Shown here: one piece after another, positions 52,085-60,431 of the stretch
Position numbering within the stretch: the stretch's first letter is position 1
How the letters are laid out: the number at the start of each line of letters is the position of its first letter
Source: Chloroflexota bacterium
GTDB lineage: Bacteria; Chloroflexota; Anaerolineae; Aggregatilineales; Phototrophicaceae
Length of the DNA stretch: 64,000 bases
Assembly (NCBI GenBank): GCA_013388745.1
Contig: JACAER010000047.1
Location: 36,647 to 100,646 of the forward strand
Direction: 5' to 3'
Translations under genes and position numbers: made by a program
Notes under the pieces: model-generated
Databases searched by the model: none
Told to the model about the DNA's origin: nothing
The model's input: only the letters and a program-made list of their open reading frames with translations

Positions 52085-52956
52085 AGGGCTTTTTTCGCCA
52101 CCAGCAGCAGCGATCCCCCTGCGGGAAACGTCAGCCCTCTTTCGATCAACCAGGTTTCGAGGCGCATAACCCGCGTGAGTACAGCGTTCAAACGTGGGCT
52201 GATTTTGAGTTCGGCGGTGAGGTCAAAATCTGCCGACATCTGTTTTTTACCCCTGCGCACCAGCAGCATAAAGGGCAGCAGCAGCGCAACGAATGAGGTC
52301 GTCATGAGTACTTTGAAGCCAGCACGCTCGACTTTTTCCACCAGTTCGCGCCGCGAATAACGCCGCTCGTGGTGGCTCAATTCATCGACCACGCTCCACA
52401 AAAAGCGGTGCTGCGGCACGGTCAGAATCAGCCCGCCGCCGGGGGCCAGCGCGCGATACACCTCGCATAACACCGTTTCATCTTCGGCGATATGTTCCAG
52501 GACATCGAACGCGCCGATCAGGTCGAACTCGGCGCTGAAGGGCATCTGGCGTGCGTCCATTTGAAACAGCGCTGCTGCCGGCACGCGCTGCGCGGCAAAA
52601 GCCAACCCTTCGGTGAAGAGATCGCTGCCGCTGAAGCGGGCATGGGGTAAAGTCTGTTGCAGCGCCGTTAGCACGAAGCCCGTCCCACAGCCGATTTCCA
52701 GCATACTGCGGCTCTGGGCGAAATAGCGGCGCGCGACCCATTGCAGCAGGCGGTTGCGCGCTTCGAACCAGAAGTGCCCGCGTTCCAGGCGCGCCAAAGC
52801 CTCAAAAAAGCCAGCCTCAAAGCCCTGCTCAGATTGGGCCAGTTGGGGCGCAAAGGCGGTGAAATCGCCTATGGTTTGCGGCCTTTGACCGCAGCGGGGA
52901 CAGTGCCAATCGGCTTGTTCAAAATGCTGCTGACAAGCGGGGCAAACTTTTACCAC
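52081..52956 (-). CDS. SAM-dependent methyltransferase with N-terminal zinc ribbon
   Basis: A 291-residue protein. The N-terminus has a four-cysteine zinc ribbon (CPACQQHF, then CPRCGQRP, residues about 5-25). It is followed by a class I methyltransferase: LEIGCGTGFVLTAL, SGSDLFTEGLAFAAQR, FDLIGAFDVLEHIAEDE and LAPGGGLILTVPQH. I start it at the GTG at 52956, with GAGGAG 6 bases upstream and a promoter at 52984-53012; the longer frame would overlap the divergent gene. It is first in the six-gene sugar operon. Sugar O- or C-methylation is a reasonable guess. Confidence 0.85.
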   Translation of the reverse strand: MVKVCPACQQHFEQADWHCPRCGQRPQTIGDFTAFAPQLAQSEQGFEAGFFEALARLERGHFWFEARNRLLQWVARRYFAQSRSMLEIGCGTGFVLTALQQTLPHARFSGSDLFTEGLAFAAQRVPAAALFQMDARQMPFSAEFDLIGAFDVLEHIAEDETVLCEVYRALAPGGGLILTVPQHRFLWSVVDELSHHERRYSRRELVEKVERAGFKVLMTTSFVALLLPFMLLVRRGKKQMSADFDLTAELKISPRLNAVLTRVMRLETWLIERGLTFPAGGSLLLVAKKAL

Positions 52957-52983
52957 ACCCAACTCCTCTGTACGTAAACGGAC

Positions 52984-53012
52984 ATTGTAATAAACAAGAT
53001 GCCTGATGTAAA
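52984..53012 (-). promoter_or_regulatory. Promoter of the six-gene surface-sugar operon
   Basis: On the minus strand TTTACA (53012-53007), a 17-base spacer and TACAAT (52989-52984) form a near-consensus promoter 27 bases before the GTG start. It marks transcription of 52956 down to 47765. Confidence 0.7.
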
Positions 53013-53070
53013 CTAGCAGCGTGTCGGCAAAGCCAGACGCGGTCTGTTCGTCCAGCAAGAGTGATCGCCC

Positions 53071-53691
53071 GTGAAGCACATTCATGACAAAGTAGACCAG
53101 TACTACAGCCAGCGCTTGCAGGAGCACGGCAAAACGCACTGGGGCGTCGATTGGAATTCGACCGACTCACAGCATCTGCGCTTCGCCCAACTGCTCAAAG
53201 CAGCGCACGGGCGCAGCTTTTCTGTACTCGATTATGGCTGCGGCTACGGTGAACTGGTGAACTATCTCCGCCAGCAGCAGTATACTTTTGAGTACGTCGG
53301 CTACGATATTGCGGCAGCAATGGTGGCCGCCGCGCAGGAAACACACGGCGACTTGCCCGGATGCCGCTTCACCAGCACGCTGGATGAATTACAGCCCGCC
53401 GATTACGTGGTTGCCAGCGGCATTTTTAATGTGCGGCTGGATACCGGCGACGATCAGTGGCGCGATTACATCCACCAAACTATCGCGCACATGTGGCGGC
53501 TGGCGAAAAAGGGCCTGGCCTTTAACATGCTCACCAGCTATTCCGACAAGGAATACATGCGCGACTATCTGTACTACGCCGACCCCTTATACTGGTTCGA
53601 CACGCTTAAAAGAACGTACAGCCGGCATGTGGCCTTGCTGCATGATTACGGCCTGTACGAATTTACCATGCTGGTCAAGCACGAGGCATAA
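53071..53691 (+). CDS. Class I SAM-dependent methyltransferase
   Basis: A 206-residue methyltransferase with motif I VLDYGCGYGELVNYL, YVGYDIAAAMVAAA and a later VASGIFNVRL. The start is a GTG at 53071, since the sequence after it (KHIHDKVDQYYSQRLQEHG) reads like the N-termini of sugar-cluster methyltransferases. It is divergent from the six-gene operon, 114 bases away, and followed 13 bases later by a NeuD-like gene, so the two probably form one transcript. Substrate unknown, perhaps the same glycan. Confidence 0.85.
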   Translation: MKHIHDKVDQYYSQRLQEHGKTHWGVDWNSTDSQHLRFAQLLKAAHGRSFSVLDYGCGYGELVNYLRQQQYTFEYVGYDIAAAMVAAAQETHGDLPGCRFTSTLDELQPADYVVASGIFNVRLDTGDDQWRDYIHQTIAHMWRLAKKGLAFNMLTSYSDKEYMRDYLYYADPLYWFDTLKRTYSRHVALLHDYGLYEFTMLVKHEA

Positions 53692-53704
53692 GGATAAAAC
53701 AGCT

Positions 53705-54364
53705 ATGAAACCGGTGGTGATTTTTGGACTGGGCAGTTACGCGCGCGTCGCCAAAGTCTATCTGGAAAAAGACAGCCCCCACACCGTCGCTGCTTTCACC
53801 GCTGACACGGCGTATATCAAGGAAAATGAACTGTTGGGCAAGCCGGTGGTGGCTTTCGAGCAGCTCACCACGACGCACCCGCCCACTGCCTACCAACTGC
53901 TGGTAGCCATCGGCGCCAGCAAGATGAACGACAACCGCACCCGCATTTACCAGCAGTGCAAAGCGTTGGGCTACGAGTTCATCACCTATGTCAACTCTAA
54001 AGCCGTCATGTGGGGCGAAGTTGAAATCGGCGAAAACACCTTCATTTTTGAGCAAAATGTGATTCAGCCCTTTGTCAAAATCGGCAGCAACACCGTGCTG
54101 TGGAGCGGCAATCATATCGGCCACGATTCGACGATCGGCAGCAATGTCTTTATCGCCAGCCACGCCGTCGTCAGCGGCCACTGCGTGATCGGCGACAACA
54201 GCTTTCTGGGCGTGAACGCGACGCTGATCGACGGCCTGAAGATCGCCCCCTATACCCTGATCGGCGCGGGGGCCTTCATGACACGCCACACGCAGCCCAA
54301 CAGCGCTTACATCGGCGCCCGCGCGGAACTGTCGCAGCGTACAAGCCAAGAGTTCAACATCTGA
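53705..54364 (+). CDS. NeuD/PglD-like sugar acyltransferase
   Basis: A 219-residue acyltransferase of the NeuD/PglD type. An N-terminal Rossmann-like domain (VVIFGLGSYARVAKVYLEKD) is followed by a left-handed beta-helix of hexapeptide repeats (VEIGENTFIFEQNVIQPFVK, IGSNTVLWSGNHIGHDSTIG, SNVFIASHAVVSGHCVIGDN). The catalytic histidine is probably in NHIGHDS. These enzymes N- or O-acetylate amino sugars such as UDP-4-amino sugars. The aminotransferase at 48710 makes a fitting dTDP-4-amino-sugar. A functional link is inferred from position. Confidence 0.88.
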   Translation: MKPVVIFGLGSYARVAKVYLEKDSPHTVAAFTADTAYIKENELLGKPVVAFEQLTTTHPPTAYQLLVAIGASKMNDNRTRIYQQCKALGYEFITYVNSKAVMWGEVEIGENTFIFEQNVIQPFVKIGSNTVLWSGNHIGHDSTIGSNVFIASHAVVSGHCVIGDNSFLGVNATLIDGLKIAPYTLIGAGAFMTRHTQPNSAYIGARAELSQRTSQEFNI

Positions 54365-54529
54365 CGCAGGAGACCATGCGCGTGGGGTTGCGATCACCGC
54401 CTGGCGCTCACCTACATATTTTTTATGCAGCGCCGATTTTGCTCTGATGCGGCTCTAAAACGCTTCTGACATTGGGGTTTTATCGTAGAAGGCGAACGTA
54501 AGCAATAGAACAAGTTCAGGAGTAAGTTT

Positions 54530-54967
54530 ATGTCAATCGTGCGTTGGAATCCCATTCGTGAAATGCTGGCGATGCAGAGCGCGCTTGACCGTATGTTTGA
54601 CGATACGCGGCGCGGGCTGGGCGAGGCCGGCAGCGCGCTGGCGCTGGACGTGCATGAAGATGATAAGGTGTTCACCGTTGTCACGTCGCTGCCAGGCGTC
54701 AAACCGGAGAACATCAATGTCAGCCTGCATGAAGACGTGCTGACCATCACCGGCGAAATCCCGGCGCAAACGCGCGAAAACGCGCGCACGCTGATGCAGG
54801 AGCGCGTCTATGGCAAGTTCACGCGCAGTCTGCGGCTGCCGCAGGCCGTGAACAGTGGCGCAGTAGAAGCGGTCTTCGATAACGGCGTGCTCACGCTGAC
54901 ACTGCCCAAGACGGAAGAAGCGCAGCCCAAGCAGATTCCGGTCAAGGTGGGCAACGGCAAGCGTTGA
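54530..54967 (+). CDS. Small heat-shock protein, Hsp20/alpha-crystallin family
   Basis: A 145-residue Hsp20-type holdase that keeps unfolding proteins soluble. The alpha-crystallin domain (about 40-130) has LDVHEDDKVFTVVTSLPGV, KPENINVSLHEDVLTITGEI and the ending GVLTLTLPKTEEAQPKQIPV; the N-terminal arm is IVRWNPIREMLAMQSALDRM. CAGGAG lies 9 bases upstream of the ATG. A T-rich terminator follows. Stand-alone gene; heat control is expected but no regulator site is seen. Confidence 0.95.
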   Translation: MSIVRWNPIREMLAMQSALDRMFDDTRRGLGEAGSALALDVHEDDKVFTVVTSLPGVKPENINVSLHEDVLTITGEIPAQTRENARTLMQERVYGKFTRSLRLPQAVNSGAVEAVFDNGVLTLTLPKTEEAQPKQIPVKVGNGKR

Positions 54968-55001
54968 GCGCACACAGGCGCTTGCTGCATAAATCAAGCA
55001 G

Positions 55002-55028
55002 GAGGCGGTCACCCAGGCCGCCTCTTTT
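55002..55028 (+). terminator. Intrinsic terminator after the Hsp20 gene
   Basis: GAGGCGG pairs with CCGCCTC (7 bp, 9-base loop), followed directly by TTTT, 35 bases past the stop. Confidence 0.8.
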
Positions 55029-55116
55029 GATTCCAGGGCCGGCGGCAGGCGCGCGCTGGCAGAAATTATACAAAGGTTAAGCGCCAGGCTGGCGGGCAGC
55101 GGCGTTTGACAGGGCG

Positions 55117-55896
55117 CTACGAATTTTCCGGCGTCAGGCTGTACTCGAACTGGAAGCGCGATTTATCGCCGCGCCGCCACGCCACATAATATTCCACCGG
55201 CGTATTGTGCTGGCTGTAGGCCGTGTTTTCGATGAACATCACCGGAAAACCGCTGTTCACTTGCAGCAGTTCCGCCACGCCTTCTTCCGCCGCCAGCGCC
55301 TCGATGCTGCGTTTGACGCGCGAGACATGCACGCCGTAATCGGTGCGGAACGTCTGGTAGAGCGAGCGGCGCGTGAAGTCGATGTCGTACAGGTTGGGGA
55401 ACAATTTTTCCGGGATATAGGAATGCACGACAAGAATCGGCTGCTGCATAATGAAGCGCAGCCGCCGCAGCAGAATCACCTTGTCGTCGCTGTGCAGCCG
55501 CAGTTCGTCGCGCACATGATGCGAAGGGACAGCGCTGGCCATTTCCAGTACTTTGGTTTCGATCAGATAGCCCTGCTTGGTGATCGAATCGCTAAAGCCG
55601 ATGGTCGAACCCGACCAGGTTTCCATGAATTTGGGGTCGGCGACGAACGTGCCGACGCCTTTTTCGCGCGTGAGCAGGCCTTCGCTCACCAGGGCGTCGA
55701 GCGCCTCGCGCACGGTGGTGCGGCTGACACTGTAAGCCTCGCACAGTTGATTTTCGCTCGGCAGTTGGTCGCCGCCTTTCCAGCGGTTGGAGACAATCTC
55801 GCTGCGGATGATTTCGCGCAGTTGGTAGTGATAAGGCAGCGGGCTGCTCTTGTCGATCTGTCCTTCGAGATGTTTGCTGGGATGTTGGGGAGGCAT
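55117..55896 (-). CDS. GntR-family regulator with UTRA ligand domain
   Basis: A 259-residue regulator of the HutC/GntR-UTRA type. The N-terminal winged helix reads SPLPYHYQLREIIRSEIVSN, then GDQLPSENQLCEAYSVSRTT and VREALDALVSEGLLTREKGV. The C-terminal UTRA domain has ILLRRLRFIMQQPILVVHSY and ends with RFQFEYSLTP. UTRA domains bind sugars or sugar-phosphates. I start at the ATG at 55896, after the promoter at 55960-55989, which excludes the longer upstream frame. The divergent glycosyltransferase is the possible target, and autoregulation is suggested by the palindrome in the promoter. Ligand unknown. Confidence 0.9.
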   Translation of the reverse strand: MPPQHPSKHLEGQIDKSSPLPYHYQLREIIRSEIVSNRWKGGDQLPSENQLCEAYSVSRTTVREALDALVSEGLLTREKGVGTFVADPKFMETWSGSTIGFSDSITKQGYLIETKVLEMASAVPSHHVRDELRLHSDDKVILLRRLRFIMQQPILVVHSYIPEKLFPNLYDIDFTRRSLYQTFRTDYGVHVSRVKRSIEALAAEEGVAELLQVNSGFPVMFIENTAYSQHNTPVEYYVAWRRGDKSRFQFEYSLTPENS

Positions 55897-55959
55897 AAGC
55901 TGCGCTTTCAGGCTGTGTGTATAACGCCGCACATGACATGAATATGAGACTTGCAACCG

Positions 55960-55989
55960 ATTGTATACCAGAATGCTTGTCATGACAAG
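55960..55989 (-). promoter_or_regulatory. Promoter with palindromic operator for the GntR gene
   Basis: TTGTCA (minus, 55988-55983), 17 bases and TACAAT (55965-55960) form a strong promoter with TATA just before the -10. The perfect 14-bp palindrome CTTGTCATGACAAG (55976-55989) covers the -35. Confidence 0.7.
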
Positions 55990-56074
55990 CAAACAACCAT
56001 CAGTGCGCACTTCGCGGCACGGTGGCCGCGTTTTCTGTTATGCTCAAGACAGGTTTTTATGGCGGGCGGTTTTC

Positions 56075-57181
56075 ATGCGTATCGGCATTCTGCTTCCGGG
56101 CTTCAGCAGCGACGAACACGATCTGGCGATCCCTGTGCAGCATCATCTGGTGCGCGCGCTGGCGCAGCAGCATGATGTGCGTGTACTGGCGCTGCGCTAC
56201 CCCCACCGCCGCGCCAGTTACACCATCGGCGCGGCGCGGGTCATGGCACTGGGCGCGGCACAGGGACGCGGCGCAAGCCGCCTGCTGCTGTGGGCGGAGG
56301 CGCTGTACAGGCTGGCCGGGATGCACCGCGCGCAGCCTTTTGATGTGCTGCACGCCATGTGGGCCGACGAGTGCGGCCTGCTGGCGGGTTGGGCCGGGCG
56401 GCTCTTGGGTGTGCCGGCGGTAGTCTCGGTGGCGGGCGGCGAACTGGTAGGCTTCGACGACATCGCTTACGGCTTGCAGCGCGGGGCATTGGGGCGCTGG
56501 ACGGTGCGGCGCGCGCTCAAGGGAGCACATGTGGTGATCGCGGCGTGTACATATACGCGGCGGCTGCTGGCGCCTTTCGCGCTGCCAGATGTGCGCATTC
56601 TCCCGTTGGGCGTGGATACGGCGCACTTTTGCCCGGACGAGACGCCGCGCCTGCCGGGACACCTGCTGCATGTGGCCTCGCTGGTGGGGGTGAAGGATCA
56701 GGCGACGCTGCTGCGCGCGCTGGCACGCCTGCCGCAGGAAGTGACGCTCGACATTGTAGGCACAGGGCCGGAAGAAGGACGGCTGCGCGCGCTGGCGGAC
56801 ACGCTCGGCGTCAGCCGCCGCGTGCAGTTCGTGGGCGCGGTGGCGCACCACAACCTGCCGCCTTACTATCGACGCGCGGCGCTGCATGTGCTCAGTTCGC
56901 GACACGAGGGGCTGGGCATGGTAACATTAGAGGCGGCAGCCTGTGGGTTGGCGAGCGTGAGCACGGCGGTAGGGCTGCTGCCGGATTGGCCGGAGCTGGG
57001 TGTGTGGGTGCCGGTAGGGGATGACGCGGCGCTGGCGGCGGCTATCGCGGGGCTGCTGGCCGATGACACGCGGCGGGCGGCGCTGGGTGAGTCGGCGCTG
57101 CGGCTGGCGCGCGCGCGTTTTGGGGTAGAAACGACGGCGAGCGCGCTGACAGCGTTGTATGCAGCGCTGCAAAAGGTTTAA
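56075..57181 (+). CDS. GT4-type glycosyltransferase
   Basis: A 368-residue GT-B fold glycosyltransferase of family 4 type, which uses nucleotide sugars to make glycolipids or surface polysaccharide. The acceptor half begins MRIGILLPGFSSDEHDLAIP. The donor half shows RILPLGVDTAHFCPDE, ARLPQEVTLDIVGTGPEEG, VQFVGAVAHHNLPPYYRRAA and SSRHEGLGMVTLEAAACGLA, where E-x7-E is the retaining family's signature. GGCGG lies upstream of the chosen ATG, and the N-terminal beta-strand starts there. Divergent from the GntR regulator. Confidence 0.9.
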   Translation: MRIGILLPGFSSDEHDLAIPVQHHLVRALAQQHDVRVLALRYPHRRASYTIGAARVMALGAAQGRGASRLLLWAEALYRLAGMHRAQPFDVLHAMWADECGLLAGWAGRLLGVPAVVSVAGGELVGFDDIAYGLQRGALGRWTVRRALKGAHVVIAACTYTRRLLAPFALPDVRILPLGVDTAHFCPDETPRLPGHLLHVASLVGVKDQATLLRALARLPQEVTLDIVGTGPEEGRLRALADTLGVSRRVQFVGAVAHHNLPPYYRRAALHVLSSRHEGLGMVTLEAAACGLASVSTAVGLLPDWPELGVWVPVGDDAALAAAIAGLLADDTRRAALGESALRLARARFGVETTASALTALYAALQKV

Positions 57182-57228
57182 GAAAAAGGGCGCAAACCCC
57201 GAAGAGGTAAGCCCGTGGGCGTGCGCGA

Positions 57229-58035
57229 ATGGGAAGTGTAATTAGACAGGTGGTGCAGCGACATATGCGGACTGTAACGTATAACGCCGGCGCGTATCTG
57301 GTAGAAGAATTACAGCGCGCCGGTGTGGTGGCGTATTTTCATCACGACGGCGGCGATATCCTCCTCTTTGAACTGTGGGGTGGGCAAAAGGTCAGTATTC
57401 ATCTGATCGAAAGCTCGATTGAACTGTACGAAATCCGGCAAACGCTGGCGCATAACCAGGCGCAGGGCATCCACACGCTGTTTATCGTATGGGGCGACCG
57501 GCTGCTGCCGGGCGACGGGCAAAGCTGCGCGCTGGAAACGTGGATGTCGGCGCTGCTGGCGCTGTACGGCGAGCGGATTTATGCCTACGACATTTACGGC
57601 AGCGAGATTTTTGTGTTCCCGGTGCATTTTGAGGGCTATGGCTATGAACGGGTAGCGCGCTTCGGCACGACAGTGAACATGGCGCATCTGGGCTGCGCTT
57701 CTGTGGGAACAAGCGCCGCAGGTTTCACCGGGGTATGGCGTGTGGCGCGTTTCCGCGTGGGGCGTTTCGAGGGCGCGCGCCAGCGCTATGATCAGCGCAC
57801 CGAAGAAACGCAGCCCGAAACGGCCAGCACGCCGCTGCAAAAATACTATGCGGCGCTGGGTGTGGATGCGGATGTGGAACGCGATGCGCTGCGCAAGGCG
57901 TACCGGCTGCTGGCGCGGCGGTATCACCCGGACGTAAACAAAGCGCCGGGCGCCACAGCCAGAATGCAGCAGATCAACGAGGCGTATGCAGCGCTGCTGG
58001 CGCTGTTGGCGGACGACGGCGAGGCGCGCGCTTGA
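57229..58035 (+). CDS. Protein with unknown N-terminal domain and C-terminal J-domain
   Basis: A 268-residue protein. The C-terminal 65 residues are a J-domain (YYAALGVDADVERDALRKAY, then RRYHPDVNKAPGAT with the HPD motif), so it should stimulate an Hsp70/DnaK partner. The first about 185 residues form an alpha/beta domain I do not recognise (YLVEELQRAGVVAYFHHDGG, IHTLFIVWGDRLLPGDGQS). No zinc or Gly/Phe region as in DnaJ. An internal ATG at 57265 could also be the start. Hsp20 lies nearby but is not in the same transcript. The unknown domain probably chooses the client (inference). Confidence 0.8.
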   Translation: MGSVIRQVVQRHMRTVTYNAGAYLVEELQRAGVVAYFHHDGGDILLFELWGGQKVSIHLIESSIELYEIRQTLAHNQAQGIHTLFIVWGDRLLPGDGQSCALETWMSALLALYGERIYAYDIYGSEIFVFPVHFEGYGYERVARFGTTVNMAHLGCASVGTSAAGFTGVWRVARFRVGRFEGARQRYDQRTEETQPETASTPLQKYYAALGVDADVERDALRKAYRLLARRYHPDVNKAPGATARMQQINEAYAALLALLADDGEARA

Positions 58036-58121
58036 CAAAGACGGTTTTTGCGCCAGGTTAATATTTAGCCAACCAAATAACTTGAGGTGCTTTGCCGCTG
58101 TTCAAGATATTCAGCACCCCC

Positions 58122-58149
58122 TTGCCCTTAATAAAAGGCGTGGTATGCT
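58122..58149 (+). promoter_or_regulatory. Promoter of the broken GNAT gene
   Basis: TTGCCC (58122-58127), a 16-base spacer and TATGCT (58144-58149) with TG one base before the -10. It lies 85 bases upstream of the start codon. Confidence 0.55.
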
Positions 58150-58234
58150 AAATATGGCGCTGGATGCTGTCGTTCAGCCCACGCGCCCGGACTGCTGCGG
58201 CGTCCGCATCGTTCGAACGAGTGTAAGGATTTTT

Positions 58235-58903
58235 ATGAATGGCAAACGAAACCTCACCGCCGAGACCATCCGTGTCGTAAACACCCGCCCCGCGCACGCG
58301 GAGCAGGTGTGTAAGCTGCTGCTCCGTACCTACGGTTACCCCGAAGATACCCCCTATTTCAGCAACTTCATGCGTCCACAGGATGTGCTCCACCAGATCA
58401 AGCGCTTCCCGCAAGGGCAGTTTGTGGCGCTGGCTGGCAAAAAAGTGGTCGGCATGGCCTGCACCATGCTGACGGATCACTCCCCCTATGACGCGCCGCG
58501 CAGTTGGTATGAGGCCATCGGAGACCGTGGCATTCGGGCGCACAAGCCCGAAGGCACCTGACTGTATGGCGTCGAAATCGCTGTAGACCCCCTCTATCAA
58601 GGACAGGGAATCGGCGGACAACTGTATAAGGCGCGTTTCAAGCTGGCACGTAAGCTCGGCGTCTATGCCTTCTATGCGGGCGGCATGTTGATCGGCTATC
58701 GCGACTATCGCGGGCAGATGAGCGTGGAAGAATATGCCCGGCGGGTGGCGCGCGGCGAACTGTACGATCCCACAGTGAGCGTACAGATGAAACGCGGCTT
58801 CCAGGCGCGCGGCATCATCCGCAATTACTGCGAAGAACCGGACGCTGATGATACGGCTATGCTCATTGTCTGGGAAAACCCGGAATTTGAGTTAGAGTAT
58901 TAA
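58235..58903 (+). pseudogene. GNAT-family acetyltransferase interrupted by one in-frame TGA
   Basis: The frame reads as a GNAT N-acetyltransferase: NTRPAHAEQVCKLLLRTYGY, QFVALAGKKVVGMACTML, then after the stop LYGVEIAVDPLYQGQGIGGQ, the acetyl-CoA motif A with Q/RxxGxG/A. A TGA at 58559-58561 lies just before LYGVE, and a single change from TGG (Trp) would create it. The frame then continues open to 58903. AAGGA precedes the ATG and the promoter is intact. The first part alone (108 residues) lacks the acetyl-CoA site. A very recent nonsense mutation is most likely; a sequencing error or readthrough are alternatives. Confidence 0.85.
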
Positions 58904-59035
58904 GTTATCGTGCTTGCCCGGTGGGCGGCGCGACGGCTCTATGTCCTCATAAGCCGAGCTTTTTGCGTGGGGTTTGGCGTGCGTCAAACCCCTCTGGGCG
59001 GCTTTCACGCGGACATTTTTCGAAAGGGCAAAAAT

Positions 59036-60277
59036 ATGCAGATCATCGTGATTGGCGCGGGCATGGCCGGGTTGGGCGCGGCGCGGCTGCTGGCCGACAG
59101 CGGCCATGCCGTGACCGTGCTGGAAGCGCGCGCGCGCTGCGGCGGGCGGGTGTATACCAACCGTGATTTTTGTGACGTGCCGGTGGAATTCGGCGCGGAA
59201 TTTATTCACGGCGCGCAGGTTTCGACGTGGGAAACGGTGCGCGCGGAGAATCTGCGCACGCTGCACTGGCAGAAAAAGCACGAGTCGCTGGTGCGTTTGG
59301 AGGACGGAACGCTGCATACGATGGCGCAGGCGCGCGCGCTTTACCCCGAATTCGATGTGACGCGCAGTTGGGATTTGCCGGATGTGCCTGCCGCGCCGGG
59401 CGACGAAAGCCTGGCGACGTATCTCACGCGGCTGGGCTTCACGCCCGCCCAGTTGCAGTACGCGCGCCGTTCCTATGGCAACGCGGCGGGCGATAACATC
59501 GAAACATTGAGCGCAGAGGCCGCGCTGGAAGACATGCATAAACAGGCGGGCGAAGGCGATTACCGCATCCTCGACGGCTACGACCGGGTGATTGCGGCGC
59601 TGGCGCGCGGGCTGAATATCCGCCTGAACACTGTTGTGGAAACGGTGGAATGGAGCGCAGGCGTGCGGGTGCAAACGTCCAGCGGTGTGTATGAGGCTGA
59701 AAAAGCGATCATCACGCTGCCGCTGGCCGTCCTGCAAGCTGGCACAGTGCGTTTTATGCCGGAACTGCCCGCCGCCAAGCAGCAGGCGATTCAGCGCTTG
59801 CAGGTGGGGCCGGTGATTAAGCTGGTATACCGTTTTGAACGCGCGGCGCTGCCGGAAGACATTCTGGCGTTTTACAGCCGCCATAATCCGCCGATGTGGT
59901 GGTCGCCGACGTATGGGCATGAGCGCGCGTATCAGGTGGTAACGGCCTTCGCCAGCGGCGATTGGGCGCGGGCGCTGCTGGCGCGCGGCGAAGAGGGAGC
60001 GCTGGAGATGGCGCTGGAGACGCTGCGTGTGGAATTGGGCCAACCGGGACTGACGCCCGTCGCGCGCTACCTCATGAACTGGCCGGCGGATCCGTATGCG
60101 CTGGGCGGCTACAGCTATGCGCCGGTGGGCGCAGCGGGCGAACGGGCGATTCTGGCGCAGCCGACGGGCGCGCTGCTGTGGGCGGGCGAGGCCACCGCGC
60201 CCAACAGCGCCGCCGCCACGGTACACGGCGCGCTGGAAAGCGGCTGGCGCGCGGCGCGCGAGGCAGCGGGCGCCTGA
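59036..60277 (+). CDS. FAD-dependent amine oxidase family protein
   Basis: A 413-residue flavoprotein of the monoamine/polyamine oxidase (NAD-binding domain plus amine oxidase) family. The FAD motif is IVIGAGMAGLGAARLLADSG, followed by VLEARARCGGRVYT, then EFGAEFIHG. The C-terminal FAD segment is LLWAGEATAPNSAAATVHGA. The arginine-binding GGRVYT and WPADPYALGGYSYA tail motifs match polyamine oxidase/lysine demethylase-like flavoenzymes. GAAAGGG precedes the ATG. It is probably cytoplasmic; substrate unknown. Confidence 0.9.
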   Translation: MQIIVIGAGMAGLGAARLLADSGHAVTVLEARARCGGRVYTNRDFCDVPVEFGAEFIHGAQVSTWETVRAENLRTLHWQKKHESLVRLEDGTLHTMAQARALYPEFDVTRSWDLPDVPAAPGDESLATYLTRLGFTPAQLQYARRSYGNAAGDNIETLSAEAALEDMHKQAGEGDYRILDGYDRVIAALARGLNIRLNTVVETVEWSAGVRVQTSSGVYEAEKAIITLPLAVLQAGTVRFMPELPAAKQQAIQRLQVGPVIKLVYRFERAALPEDILAFYSRHNPPMWWSPTYGHERAYQVVTAFASGDWARALLARGEEGALEMALETLRVELGQPGLTPVARYLMNWPADPYALGGYSYAPVGAAGERAILAQPTGALLWAGEATAPNSAAATVHGALESGWRAAREAAGA

Positions 60278-60431
60278 TTGCGCGGGGCATCAGATTTTCG
60301 TGCCCCACAGTATACACGGTTTCCCCTGTAGCGGCGCAAACGTCTGCCCTCTTGTCTTTTGCTGTATCCGCAAAAGCATAACATACGTCGTGAAATCTAT
60401 CACAGATGTTGTGCGCAAGCGGCATCCGCGC

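Noticed and set aside
58559..58561. Selenocysteine or Trp recoding of UGA
   Set aside because: Many genes here end in TGA, the family has no selenocysteine and no SECIS-like element is evident.
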